Positions 1-8,874 of a DNA stretch of 64,000 nucleotides are shown one piece after another (positions within the stretch are counted from its first letter, which is position 1; each line of letters starts with the position of its first letter). Made by a program: the position numbers and the translations under genes. The DNA is from Colimorpha_A sp045543555 (GTDB lineage Bacteria; Bacillota; Clostridia; Oscillospirales; CAG-272): contig JAZQMQ010000016.1 of assembly GCA_045543555.1 (NCBI GenBank), forward strand, positions 124,001-188,000, read 5' to 3'. The notes below the pieces were generated by a model, which saw only the letters and a program-made list of their open reading frames with translations, was not told the DNA's origin and did no database searches.

Positions 1-1041
1 GGTATTGCATACCGTCGTTGGCTCTGTCAGTCCAACCCCAGACTTACCGCCCTTCTTTCCGAGCTTATCGGAGACGGCTTCAAGCAGGACAGCACCGAGC
101 TTGAAAAGCTGCTTAAATATTACGACGACGATAGTATTCTCGACCGTCTGAACTCCATTAAACTCGATAATAAGAAGCGACTTTCCTCCTACATTGCTTC
201 AGCAAACGGCATCATAGTCGATCCAAGCTCTATATTTGATATTCAAATAAAGCGTCTGCATGAGTACAAGAGGCAGCTTCTCAACGCGCTTCAAATACTT
301 CATATGTATATCAAGCTAAAAAACAATCCTAATATGGAATTCCGTCCCCGTACCTTCGTGTTTGCGGCAAAGGCTTCAGCGGGCTATCTGATGGCAAAGC
401 AGATAATACGCCTCATCTGCGCGGTATCCGAAATGCTTAAGAACGATCCGGTAACAAGGGACCGTCTCCGAGTGGTATTTATTGAGGATTACAGAGTGTC
501 CCTTGCAGAAATCATAATTCCTGCGGCGGATATTTCCGAGCAGATCTCAATTGCAGGCAAAGAGGCAAGCGGTACGGGAAATATGAAACTGATGATAAAC
601 GGCGCGGTCACTCTCGGTACTCTCGACGGAGCCAATGTTGAAATTTTCGAGCAGGTTGGAGAACAAAATATGTTCCTCTTCGGTCTTAAGGCACACGAGG
701 TTGAGGAGCTTTGGAGACATGGATACAACCCCATGGATTACGTGAATGCAAATCCGGATCTTAAGGCAGTTCTGGATATACTTATGAGCGGCATAAACGG
801 TGAGCGCTTTGACGATATCGTTTATTCCCTCATCAGCGGAGGCTGCGGTCCTGCCGATGCATACATGACATTTGCCGATTTCGGTGACTACGTAAGAGCA
901 CAGAAGGATATTTCAGCAGCTTACGGAGACCGTCGTGGCTTTGCAAAGAAATCTCTTGTGAATATAGCGAAGGCGGGAATATTCTCCGCCGACAGAGCAG
1001 TAAAGGAATACGCAGATAATATCTGGTATCTTAATAAATGA
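1..1041 (+). CDS. glgP: Glycogen/starch phosphorylase, C-terminal part (5' end outside window)
   Basis: The frame is open from base 1, so the start lies upstream; 346 codons remain of a family usually about 750-850 residues long. Phosphorylases release glucose-1-phosphate from alpha-1,4-glucan ends in the cytoplasm using pyridoxal phosphate. The fragment holds the family motif IFDIQIKRLHEYKRQLLN and the cofactor motif EASGTGNMKLMINGA, whose lysine (fragment residue about 196) is the expected PLP attachment site. The stop overlaps the start of the downstream GH13 gene, so the two are likely co-transcribed as a glycogen-degrading unit. Confidence 0.97.
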   Translation, partial: GIAYRRWLCQSNPRLTALLSELIGDGFKQDSTELEKLLKYYDDDSILDRLNSIKLDNKKRLSSYIASANGIIVDPSSIFDIQIKRLHEYKRQLLNALQILHMYIKLKNNPNMEFRPRTFVFAAKASAGYLMAKQIIRLICAVSEMLKNDPVTRDRLRVVFIEDYRVSLAEIIIPAADISEQISIAGKEASGTGNMKLMINGAVTLGTLDGANVEIFEQVGEQNMFLFGLKAHEVEELWRHGYNPMDYVNANPDLKAVLDILMSGINGERFDDIVYSLISGGCGPADAYMTFADFGDYVRAQKDISAAYGDRRGFAKKSLVNIAKAGIFSADRAVKEYADNIWYLNK

Positions 1042-2756
1042 TGAAAAACACCGTCGACTGCTGTCAAAGAATACTCTATGACAGTAAAAGTCCAAAGCAC
1101 AAAAGTCCGTTCGGGTGCATTTACGAAAACGAAAAATGCACCCTTACGTTAAGCGTTCCCAATTCCTGCCCCGTAATAGAGGTATTCGCGGAAATAATCC
1201 GTGACGACGGGTATCTTCTTAAGGTACCGATGAAAAAAACATCCGAAAATGACGGATACTCCGATTTTTCGGGTAAATTTGCGCTTTATGAAGCGGGACT
1301 TTATTTCTACTCCTTCCTTTTGGTAAAGGAGGACTCCTGTTTCCGCCTTTTTAGGCAGGGAAGCCGTGATACAAATATGGAAAAGGGAGAAAAATGGCAG
1401 TTGACCTGTCTTCCCAAGGGATATTCCGCACCGAAACGCTTTGAGGGTAGGGTGGTGTATCAGATTTTCCCCGACCGCTTTGCAAAATCGGGGGAATGTG
1501 ATCTTAGCGACAAGCTGAAGCCATTTCATATCCATAAAAGCATAGATGAGTCTCCCGTAAAAGGTGCTGATGCTGACGGGAATTGGAACTGCGATTTTTA
1601 CGGCGGTAATCTTCGGGGAATAACCGAAAAGCTGCCGTATCTGTCTTCTCTCGGAGTTGGTGCAATATATCTTAACCCCATTTTTATGGCATATTCCAAT
1701 CACCGCTACGATACCGCAGATTATATGCGTATCGATCCTATGCTCGGTAACGAAAACGATCTGTCTGAGCTTTGTAAAAAGGCGAGGGAGCAGGGGATAC
1801 TCATAATTCTTGACGGAGTTTTCTCCCACGTTGGCTCAAACAGTAAATATTTCGACTCCAAGGGCATATTCGGAGGCGGCGCGGTCTCCGACCCAAGCTC
1901 GCCCTATCGCGATTGGTTTGATTTTGTCAGCTATCCCGACGAATACGATTGCTGGTGGGACGTGCCGACGCTTCCATGCGTTAAAGAGCTGTCGGATGGC
2001 TTCCTCGACCTCATTATAAGGAACGAGGATAGCGTTGTTGCCCATTGGATGCAGCTGGGAGTATCGGGCTTCCGTCTCGACGTTGCCGACGAGCTTCCCG
2101 ACGAGTTTATCTCACTGCTTCGCAAAAGAGTCAAGGAGCTTGACCCCGAGGGCATCGTTGTCGGCGAGGTTTGGGAGGATGCTTCAAACAAGATAAGCTA
2201 CGGCAAGAGAAGAAAATATTTCTCGGGCGGAGAGCTTGACGGCGTTATGAATTACGTTTTCCGCGACGGTATCATTAACCTTCTTTGTAGGCGAATATCC
2301 GCCGAGGAATTTGCCGATACCGTTAACGAAATAGCGGAAAATTATCCTCCGTCTGCACTCAACTGTACAATGACCCTCCTTTCGAGCCATGATACGACCA
2401 GAATTCAGACCGAGCTCGGCAGGGCGCTGACCGATACGGTGAAGGGAATCAAGGCGGCGTCGGTGCTTCAGTATTTCCTCCCCGGAATGCCTACGATCTA
2501 CTATGGCGACGAGGTCGGAATGAAGGGCGGAGACGACCCGTACAACCGTGCATTCTTTAGAGAAGAATCCGAATCCTCCGAGCTTATCGCTCACTACCGC
2601 AATCTCGGAGAGCTCAGAAAGAATAACGCGTGCTTACGTGTGGGTAAGACCGATATATCCGCTTGCGGCAATAAAATAACCCTTGTCAGAACCTGCGGCG
2701 ATGACAGTATGACGCTTGTTATAAATACAGATTCGCTTGATTATACGATTGAATGA
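1038..2756 (+). CDS. GH13 alpha-amylase family glycosidase (neopullulanase/cyclomaltodextrinase-like)
   Basis: 572 residues with no signal peptide, so probably cytoplasmic. The four GH13 signature regions are visible: DGVFSHVG (about residue 259), GFRLDVADE with the nucleophile Asp (about 348), GEVWED with the acid/base Glu (about 377), and LSSHDT with the transition-state Asp (about 452). About 130 N-terminal residues precede the barrel and look like a beta domain of the kind in cyclomaltodextrinases. It would hydrolyse alpha-1,4 linkages in short maltodextrins and so complement glgP. The start overlaps the glgP stop; a second ATG at 1041 is an equally possible start. Confidence 0.93.
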   Translation: MMKNTVDCCQRILYDSKSPKHKSPFGCIYENEKCTLTLSVPNSCPVIEVFAEIIRDDGYLLKVPMKKTSENDGYSDFSGKFALYEAGLYFYSFLLVKEDSCFRLFRQGSRDTNMEKGEKWQLTCLPKGYSAPKRFEGRVVYQIFPDRFAKSGECDLSDKLKPFHIHKSIDESPVKGADADGNWNCDFYGGNLRGITEKLPYLSSLGVGAIYLNPIFMAYSNHRYDTADYMRIDPMLGNENDLSELCKKAREQGILIILDGVFSHVGSNSKYFDSKGIFGGGAVSDPSSPYRDWFDFVSYPDEYDCWWDVPTLPCVKELSDGFLDLIIRNEDSVVAHWMQLGVSGFRLDVADELPDEFISLLRKRVKELDPEGIVVGEVWEDASNKISYGKRRKYFSGGELDGVMNYVFRDGIINLLCRRISAEEFADTVNEIAENYPPSALNCTMTLLSSHDTTRIQTELGRALTDTVKGIKAASVLQYFLPGMPTIYYGDEVGMKGGDDPYNRAFFREESESSELIAHYRNLGELRKNNACLRVGKTDISACGNKITLVRTCGDDSMTLVINTDSLDYTIE

Positions 2757-2792
2757 AAAAGGATTGCTTCGATTTGAAGCAATCCTTTTGGT
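2756..2792. terminator. Bidirectional terminator between convergent genes
   Basis: A perfect 10-bp stem GGATTGCTTC / GAAGCAATCC with a 5-base loop is flanked by A-rich sequence on the left and T-rich sequence on the right. It sits between the GH13 gene (+) and the lipoprotein gene (-), and can serve both. Confidence 0.85.
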
Positions 2793-2793
2793 T

Positions 2794-3723
2794 TTATTTG
2801 GCGGGGATTAGCGAGGTTATAGGGATGAGCAAATTATGACAGTGCTTGTTGGTTGTTGACCCATCATCCTTTTTTAATTGAACTTCTATGTTACCATAGT
2901 TAATATATGTTGATCCTTCGTATATGGCAGCATCCGTATATCCGATGGTGTAATCTGTGATTTCAACCGTGTCGTCCGTCTCGTAAAGATCCTTGAGTTT
3001 AAGTTCCAGAAGCTCACTTTCGAGCTTTTTATCTATTTTGGATAATTGAGATTCATCAAGACTTGGGATGAACGAGCGACTAAGGTAAGTTAATGTGCCG
3101 TCAGTGCGAAGAGTATACGATATCCACTCTGTAACGTATCCGTTAATTGATCTGGTGTACATATATGTATACGTGCCAAGTTCACTAACAGAATATAATT
3201 CAAACCCTTCGAAAGATATCCACTTGCTTAATTCTTTTTCCGCTTTTTCTTTTATTGAGTCTTGAGAAATAGTATCAAGTTCAATATTCAATATGCCTTT
3301 TTCATTATTACCAATACTGGAAAAATCTCCGTGTTCGTTTATTCTGAAGATCGTACCTTCGTTTTCATACTCATGAATAATTACGTCTTCGAGATTTCTT
3401 TTGATTGATTCGACATAGCTATACGTGTTACTCTTATCAAAAAAACTCAGTTCTTTGCTCGGTGCTGCGGTTACTGACACTTTACTTGCGCCCGGAATAA
3501 TGATTGGATTTCTCAAATTTACAGAATTTGAAGTAGTTCCGTATGATGAAAGTACATCAATAATGTCGAGAATTCGATCATCAACAACCACAGGTTGCAA
3601 TTCCGAATTTGTTGTGCTGTCTACGTGTTCGTTTGATTCTTTTTTCGTTGAAGTCCCACAGGATACTATGCATAGCATCAATATTACTGCAAGTACAAGA
3701 CAAATAACTTTATTAAATGACAT
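2794..3723 (-). CDS. Lipoprotein of unknown function, partner of the caspase-like gene
   Basis: I do not recognise the family. The protein is about 309 residues from ATG 3723, chosen over an upstream in-frame ATG because AAGGAGG lies just before 3723. It begins with a lipoprotein signal (hydrophobic run VICLVLAVILMLCIVSC, lipobox Cys near residue 22), then a Ser/Thr/Lys-rich linker and a mostly polar extracytoplasmic region. Its start is 13 bp after the stop of the upstream secreted caspase-like gene on the same strand, so the two very probably form an operon. It could be a membrane-anchored partner or inhibitor of that protein; that role is inference only. Confidence 0.75.
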   Translation of the reverse strand: MSFNKVICLVLAVILMLCIVSCGTSTKKESNEHVDSTTNSELQPVVVDDRILDIIDVLSSYGTTSNSVNLRNPIIIPGASKVSVTAAPSKELSFFDKSNTYSYVESIKRNLEDVIIHEYENEGTIFRINEHGDFSSIGNNEKGILNIELDTISQDSIKEKAEKELSKWISFEGFELYSVSELGTYTYMYTRSINGYVTEWISYTLRTDGTLTYLSRSFIPSLDESQLSKIDKKLESELLELKLKDLYETDDTVEITDYTIGYTDAAIYEGSTYINYGNIEVQLKKDDGSTTNKHCHNLLIPITSLIPAK

Positions 3724-3736
3724 ATAATAATCCTCC

Positions 3737-5971
3737 TTATGCAAATGGTCTTATGGAGCTAGAGCCTACCAAATATTGATTTGAAATATCAACCGAGATT
3801 ATCTCCCGATTTGTTAGATTTGAACTTTCAACAGCTATCTTTGCAGCTTGACGTGCTTGCTCAACAGTATTGCCTAGAGATAAGCTTTTTACCAGTTCTA
3901 TAGTCCACATGTTTCCACTATTAAATTCAACTTTGTCGATAAACCCAATAACGCATTGTGCGCCCATATTATATAGCGCATTTACAGTGTTGGCGGAACC
4001 CGTTCCACCTTCACCGCTATTACATGCAGTTATGCATGCAAATTTTATGGATGAAAGAGCATTACTGTTTAGTGCACTAAGTTCACTCATTTCGAAAACT
4101 GTTTCACCGGTCAGAATTAGCTGATCGGGCTCGTCACCATGAGTGATTATATTGAAGAAATTCGATGTTGCCAATTGGAAAAGGAATTCGTCCCTGGTGA
4201 TTGAAGTGGTTGTATAACCAGTTGCTCCTGCGTTGTTTGATAGTGCTGTAGTAGCATCAGTTATTAATCCGGGCATGTATAATGCAAGATCACTGTATCC
4301 AAGATAAACAAGAGAATAATCGTTTATCGGTTGTAGGTACCATTCATCACGGTAACTTGTATTACTAACATATGCACCTTGGATGAGTTTTGCACCGTTG
4401 GTGGTGTTTGAAGTTGAAGTTGCAAGAACATATCCGCTTGATTCTCCGATTTTGGGAATAAGCTTCATAGCTCCGCTGCTTGTCGTTTCCACCTTCCATT
4501 TCATGCCGTTTGTGATCGACCCGTTACGAAGGACAATGTCGCTATTTACGGTAGTCGAGTCGTTTTTTACGCCAAGATAATAGCTGGCATTTGAATAAGT
4601 TTGTCTAATGGAATAATATCCATCACCTAAATGTGTAAACTTCCACTTTTGAACCTTGCCTCCGTGGAATGCCCATTGATGTATTGTGGTGCCGTTGGCT
4701 ATTGTTGGGCCATATATATCTACATAACACCCTGTTTGTTTATTCTCCAGCAAGTATATGCCGTTTTGTAATTCTGTTACTTTGAGCGTGTACGAAACAG
4801 TATCATCTTCTACAGTTGCTGATATAGTCATTGTTCCGCCACTGATTCCCGTTACCGCTCCCGAAGTATCATCTACTGTTGCGTACGCATAGGGTGAAAA
4901 ATCCCAATAATCCGGTACTTGTACGATTGATTCAGGTGAATATACTCCGATTGCAAGAGACATATTTGAAAGTGTACGTTTCTCTTTGGGTGCAACGTAT
5001 TTAGTTGCGCCGCTGATCATATAGCCGGTTGTGGTATCATACAGTATTATGCCTGACGGTGGTGAAGTAATCCGCTCAAGCGACCATTTGTACGAATTTG
5101 AGTTAGATGGGTATGATGTTGCTACTATGGTTGAGCTCAAACCGGTTGAGGCGCCGGAGACTTGCATAACAAACGTGTCAGAATCGGTCAGCTTGAACAC
5201 GTAACCGTTTGAACTCCATTCGATGCTCCATTCGGCATAAGAAGGAACGCCGCTCAAAGTATCGTCGGTGCCGATGTTATATACGTCTACGTTACCTGAA
5301 GTTACGTCTAAGCCCATATCAAGCTTGTGCATCGGCCGTATGCTGTATCTGCCGTTATCCAAATAATGAATTCTCCACATTTGTCGGACTTTGTAATCGT
5401 CTGATACGGATGTAGAATATTTGGTGTATTGAATAACCGGTGTTTGATTTAGTATTTTACCTGAATCTACGTGTAGGTAATAACCGGAATTCAGATTCTG
5501 AATATAGTACACTCCATTCAGTATTCTTACATAAACGGTGCATTGCGCAGTGTACACTTCGCCGTTAAGCACAACCGAGGCGGTTATGGTTGCTTTTCCT
5601 GCTTTGTGTCCGCTGACCGTACACGATGTTCCCTGTGCGGATACCGTGGCAACCGTGGTGTTACTTGAGCTCCATGAAACAGTAAGTGAAGTAGGATTAA
5701 CGGTTGCAGTAATTACGCTATAGCTTCCTTCCAATACAGACGCTGTTGTTTTGTTCAGAGACAATACCGAAGCGTTCGTGGCGAGAAGCTCTATGTTTGT
5801 TTTATTTTGAATTGTAGAATTTGTGTCACCCAAATCTATCTTTTCTACTGTGGATGTATAGATATCCGCTGCCTGTTCAGTATCTGATATTATTACTTCC
5901 TTGCTTGTTGCTGAAAAAGAAAGCAGTGGCATGGAGCAAATAATCATACATACCGAAACGACTAAAGCCAT
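3737..5971 (-). CDS. Secreted Ig-like/ricin-lectin protein with C-terminal caspase-like (clan CD) domain
   Basis: 744 residues. After a hydrophobic signal segment (1-21) come a BIG2-type Ig-like domain (about 60-150), a ricin-type beta-trefoil region (about 152-310), a second Ig-like stretch (about 310-400), a second ricin-type region (about 405-550), and a C-terminal domain (about 555-744). The last has FFNIITHGDE (His about 611) and FACITACNSGEGG (Cys about 650). A His-Gly then Ala-Cys order, each after a hydrophobic strand, is the catalytic layout of clan CD peptidases (caspase, gingipain, CHAT). It is probably a surface or secreted glycan-binding protease. The N-terminus lacks the usual basic residues and the nearest good ribosome site is 24 bp upstream, so the start is uncertain. 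Confidence 0.8.
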   Translation of the reverse strand: MALVVSVCMIICSMPLLSFSATSKEVIISDTEQAADIYTSTVEKIDLGDTNSTIQNKTNIELLATNASVLSLNKTTASVLEGSYSVITATVNPTSLTVSWSSSNTTVATVSAQGTSCTVSGHKAGKATITASVVLNGEVYTAQCTVYVRILNGVYYIQNLNSGYYLHVDSGKILNQTPVIQYTKYSTSVSDDYKVRQMWRIHYLDNGRYSIRPMHKLDMGLDVTSGNVDVYNIGTDDTLSGVPSYAEWSIEWSSNGYVFKLTDSDTFVMQVSGASTGLSSTIVATSYPSNSNSYKWSLERITSPPSGIILYDTTTGYMISGATKYVAPKEKRTLSNMSLAIGVYSPESIVQVPDYWDFSPYAYATVDDTSGAVTGISGGTMTISATVEDDTVSYTLKVTELQNGIYLLENKQTGCYVDIYGPTIANGTTIHQWAFHGGKVQKWKFTHLGDGYYSIRQTYSNASYYLGVKNDSTTVNSDIVLRNGSITNGMKWKVETTSSGAMKLIPKIGESSGYVLATSTSNTTNGAKLIQGAYVSNTSYRDEWYLQPINDYSLVYLGYSDLALYMPGLITDATTALSNNAGATGYTTTSITRDEFLFQLATSNFFNIITHGDEPDQLILTGETVFEMSELSALNSNALSSIKFACITACNSGEGGTGSANTVNALYNMGAQCVIGFIDKVEFNSGNMWTIELVKSLSLGNTVEQARQAAKIAVESSNLTNREIISVDISNQYLVGSSSIRPFA

Positions 5972-6314
5972 TATTTTTTCTTTTTAATATTGAATGCTCC
6001 TTTCGATCGATAATTTGGCAAAAAATGCGCATAACTCCCCTATGAGTTATGCGCGTTAATAAATGATTTGTAAATTATACCTCGAAAGAATTGATAAGAA
6101 TAAACTATCGGACAGCTTAATTAAAGTGATCTTTCTTAACATAGCTACCCCTTCCTTGAGCTATACTAACCATCCATAAATATTATAACTGACATATATG
6201 AACACGGTATGAACGTATTGAACACAAGAGAAGATTCTCTGTATTACACAAAAATACGAGCTTGTATTTGTATAATATTACCGTGAAAAGTCATTTTATA
6301 AGCTTGGTAAGAAC
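5972..6314. other. Gene-free stretch with an inverted repeat upstream of the caspase-like gene
   Basis: No convincing coding frame. It contains a perfect 11-bp inverted repeat at 6027-6054 (GCGCATAACTC / GAGTTATGCGC). Read on the minus strand this hairpin is followed by six Ts, so it resembles an intrinsic terminator in the leader of the caspase-like gene, and attenuation is possible. An AAAGGAG at 5996-6002 (minus strand) is too far from ATG 5971 for normal spacing. A TATAAT-like hexamer lies near 6180 on the minus strand without a clear -35. Confidence 0.4.
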
Positions 6315-6350
6315 AAAAAGCGACTTCATATATGCTGAAGTCGCTTTTTT
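6315..6350. terminator. Intrinsic terminator after the M15-like gene
   Basis: A 14-bp stem (AAAAAGCGACTTCA / TGAAGTCGCTTTTT) with a short loop and T-runs on both strands lies 12 bp past the stop of the minus-strand M15-like gene. Confidence 0.88.
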
Positions 6351-6361
6351 ATTGCTTTTTC

Positions 6362-7438
6362 TTATTCTGCCGAGCCTTCCTGTACCAGGACGGTTACTAT
6401 AAAGCCCTTCATATTGTCGCCGCTTATGGTGAAGCGTCTGTTTGAGGGAACCGGGATCTTTGCCTCTGCGCCCTCTTCGGTGGTGCCTTCGGCGTAGTAG
6501 ACCTCGTAAACGTTTCCGTCGATACATTCGATTGTGAGGTTATTCTTTCCGCCTTCAACGTATCTGTGGTAGGTACTGAGCCTTGAAAGGTATTCTTCGA
6601 GGCAGAAATTGTTCACGTACATATATTCGGAATGAGGCAGTCCTACGTAGCGAAGCTGCCAGGGAATATCGTATCCTACGATCGCTCCCTTGCCTGCTGA
6701 ACGGAATACGAAGCCGTATTCGTAAGCGTGCTGTCTGAGCCAGCTGCTGCCGTTTTCCGCTGTCATGGACTCAACCTTACCGTCTTGTGTGTTCCACAGC
6801 TTCAGATTTATGGTCGATCCGCTGTGGTAGTCACTCGCTCCTGCGGGAACAGCGCCGTTTGGATTGTTCTCATGATAGCCGTTCTGAGTGTCGAAGTCTC
6901 TGTAAGCATCCATGACAAGAAGCTTATGTGTTCCTCCGACCGAATTATAGAAGCCTTCTGAAAGAAGCTTGAACTGAGCGACTGTGCCGTACTTGAGCTG
7001 ATATTTTGAACTGTTTACCTCAAAATAAGGAGATACCTTGTAAATATCCTCAAGAAGATCGGTCTCGGAGAATTTGTAAAGATTCTCTGTGTTGATCAGT
7101 AACAAATCTCCTTTACCTATTTGTGCGGAGCTTTTGTTTATTACCGTATATTTTACGGCGTTGGGGTCTTCGGGGATCTCGGGAGTCGTTATTTCGGGGG
7201 TGGTTATCTCAGGTGTCGTTATTTCGGGAGTTGTTACCTCGGGAGTTGTTACCCCGGGTGTGACCGAGGGCTTCTTGTCGGCAAACATTCCCGTGCCCGT
7301 TAAAGACATGATGAATATTACAACCGCTGCGATTATGACCACAGTCATAAGAAGCACAAGAACGGTGCGTAAAGGGTTAGGCTTGTTTTGCTTTTTGTAG
7401 GTGCGGATCGGGGATGAACCAAAGCCGTTTTTATCCAT
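6362..7438 (-). CDS. Membrane-anchored M15 (VanY/D,D-carboxypeptidase-like) protein with altered zinc ligands
   Basis: 358 residues: a basic cytoplasmic start, one membrane helix (about 25-47), a Thr/Pro/Glu linker of TTPE repeats, then an extracytoplasmic domain with the M15 fold signature. M15B enzymes trim peptidoglycan stem peptides and normally carry SxHxxGxAxD and an E-x-W-H-x-RYVG motif. Here these read SDYHSGSTINL and IPWQLRYVG, so the first His is kept but the zinc Asp is Asn and the second zinc His position is Gln. It may be a non-catalytic cell-wall-binding protein. It starts 22 bp downstream of pfkA and probably shares its transcript. Confidence 0.75.
   Translation of the reverse strand: MDKNGFGSSPIRTYKKQNKPNPLRTVLVLLMTVVIIAAVVIFIMSLTGTGMFADKKPSVTPGVTTPEVTTPEITTPEITTPEITTPEIPEDPNAVKYTVINKSSAQIGKGDLLLINTENLYKFSETDLLEDIYKVSPYFEVNSSKYQLKYGTVAQFKLLSEGFYNSVGGTHKLLVMDAYRDFDTQNGYHENNPNGAVPAGASDYHSGSTINLKLWNTQDGKVESMTAENGSSWLRQHAYEYGFVFRSAGKGAIVGYDIPWQLRYVGLPHSEYMYVNNFCLEEYLSRLSTYHRYVEGGKNNLTIECIDGNVYEVYYAEGTTEEGAEAKIPVPSNRRFTISGDNMKGFIVTVLVQEGSAE
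7163..7262 (-). repeat. In-frame TTPE-coding tandem repeat
   Basis: About seven near-identical 12-15 bp units encode TTPE-type linker repeats between the membrane helix and the M15-like domain. Such Thr/Pro linkers commonly span the wall. Confidence 0.8.
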
Positions 7439-7460
7439 AATCCTATCCTTTCACATTAAA

Positions 7461-8555
7461 TTATTTGTAGTTTGAAATGCTTTCGGAAATGTTGAGAAGT
7501 TCCTTGACCTCGCTTGCTCTCATTTCACAGAATGCTCTCATTTCAGCCTGTCTTTCGGGAGAATAGTTATTAAGAGCTTCAGGCTCGGACATGCCGGGTG
7601 TGAAGGAGCTCTTGTAGAGCTTATCGATAACGATAGCTTCCTGAATGTCGGTTGCTACCATTTCACCGTCGCGCTCGCAAACGAATACGTTTTCCTTGCC
7701 TTCGAGAAGGAAGTCAACAGCTGCAACACCCATCTTGGATGCGAGAACGCGGTCGCGGAGTGTGGGAGAACCGCCGCGAACGATGTGTGCAAGACGTGCA
7801 AACTTTGTTTCAACGCCGGTCTCTGCCTGAATTCTCTTTGCAAGGCCCTCGGAGTAGTTATCAACACCCTCGGCAACGATTACAACGAAGTTTCTCTTAC
7901 CTGCTTCACGTGCGGTTTTGATCTTCTCGATTACAACAGCCTCGTCGTAGGTGGGGTCCTCAAGGACAACAACTGCGGTTGCGCCTACAGCGATGGAGGT
8001 CTCAAGAGCGATGTAACCTGCGTTACGGCCCATAACCTCAACTACGTTACATCTTGCGTGAGATTCGCAGGTGTCGCGAAGACGGTCAACTGCCTCGATA
8101 ACTGTATTCATAGCGGTGTCGTAACCGATGGAATTGTCGGTGCAGGTGATGTCGTTGTCGATGGTTCCGGGAATGCCGATACAGGGAATTCCGCGCTTGC
8201 AAAGGTCGGAAGCGCCTCTGAATGTGCCGTCGCCGCCGATGGTAACGATACCGTCGATACCGAACTCCTTACAGGTCTGAACAGCCTTCTGCATATACTC
8301 TTCTTCTTTGAACTGTACGCAACGAGCGGAGTAGAGCATTGTACCGCCCATATTTATGATGTTAGCAACATCTCCTGCGGAAAACTTCTTTATGCTTCCC
8401 ATTCCGTCGATCAGGCCCTGATAGCCTTCATAGATTCCATAGACCTCGATGCCTTTGCTTAAGGCGTATCTGGTTACGGCACGAACTGCCGCGTTCATTC
8501 CGGGAGCGTCGCCTCCGGATGTAAGTACACCGATCTTTTTAAACTGCTTTGCCAT
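7461..8555 (-). CDS. pfkA: 6-phosphofructokinase (ATP type)
   Basis: 364 residues from ATG 8555, preceded by AAAGGAG; an in-frame extension to 8729 has no ribosome site and no homology-like sequence, so it is excluded. The enzyme phosphorylates fructose-6-phosphate in glycolysis. Motifs: IGVLTSGGDAPGMNAAVRAV at the N-terminus, IGGDGTFRGA (a GGDG rather than GGDD pattern, favouring ATP over pyrophosphate), PGTIDNDI, and MGRNAGYIAL. It is longer than the 320-residue Bacillus or E. coli enzymes because of a C-terminal tail. It is probably the first gene of a two-gene unit with the M15-like gene. Confidence 0.96.
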   Translation of the reverse strand: MAKQFKKIGVLTSGGDAPGMNAAVRAVTRYALSKGIEVYGIYEGYQGLIDGMGSIKKFSAGDVANIINMGGTMLYSARCVQFKEEEYMQKAVQTCKEFGIDGIVTIGGDGTFRGASDLCKRGIPCIGIPGTIDNDITCTDNSIGYDTAMNTVIEAVDRLRDTCESHARCNVVEVMGRNAGYIALETSIAVGATAVVVLEDPTYDEAVVIEKIKTAREAGKRNFVVIVAEGVDNYSEGLAKRIQAETGVETKFARLAHIVRGGSPTLRDRVLASKMGVAAVDFLLEGKENVFVCERDGEMVATDIQEAIVIDKLYKSSFTPGMSEPEALNNYSPERQAEMRAFCEMRASEVKELLNISESISNYK

Positions 8556-8781
8556 TTTAGTATCTCCTTTATGCCTTCGGGCAAATATAATTATTTCCAA
8601 TTCATTGATATGATAATACATTTTTGATAAAAAATCAATATATAAAAGGTAAATAAAGTCAAAACGTCGATTATTTTTTGACGTTGCATTTTGTGCGATT
8701 TGCCAATTTATGCATTTGAACACAAACAAAGAGGAAAAAAATGTGCAAAGTGGAGAAAATACGGCATAATTGAATATTGGC
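8556..8781. other. Divergent intergenic region between pfkA and rpsL
   Basis: AT-rich, with no coding frame. It holds an AACGTC / GACGTT inverted repeat (8663-8685) of unknown meaning. A pfkA promoter must lie here, but I could not pick one with good hexamers and spacing. Confidence 0.4.
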
Positions 8782-8810
8782 TTGACAAAACAGAAATAAA
8801 GTAGTAAAAT
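8782..8810 (+). promoter_or_regulatory. Sigma-A promoter of the rpsL cluster
   Basis: TTGACA (8782-8787), a 17-bp spacer and TAAAAT (8805-8810) lie about 65 bp before the rpsL start. Confidence 0.85.
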
Positions 8811-8874
8811 TGACTATGTCTGGTAAAATGACTATACGGACGACAAACAAATATTAAAGAAAAGGAGGTGCGGT

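Noticed and set aside
7461..8729. Longer pfkA start with 58 extra codons
   Set aside because: No ribosome site, non-conserved sequence, and AAAGGAG sits directly before the internal ATG 8555.
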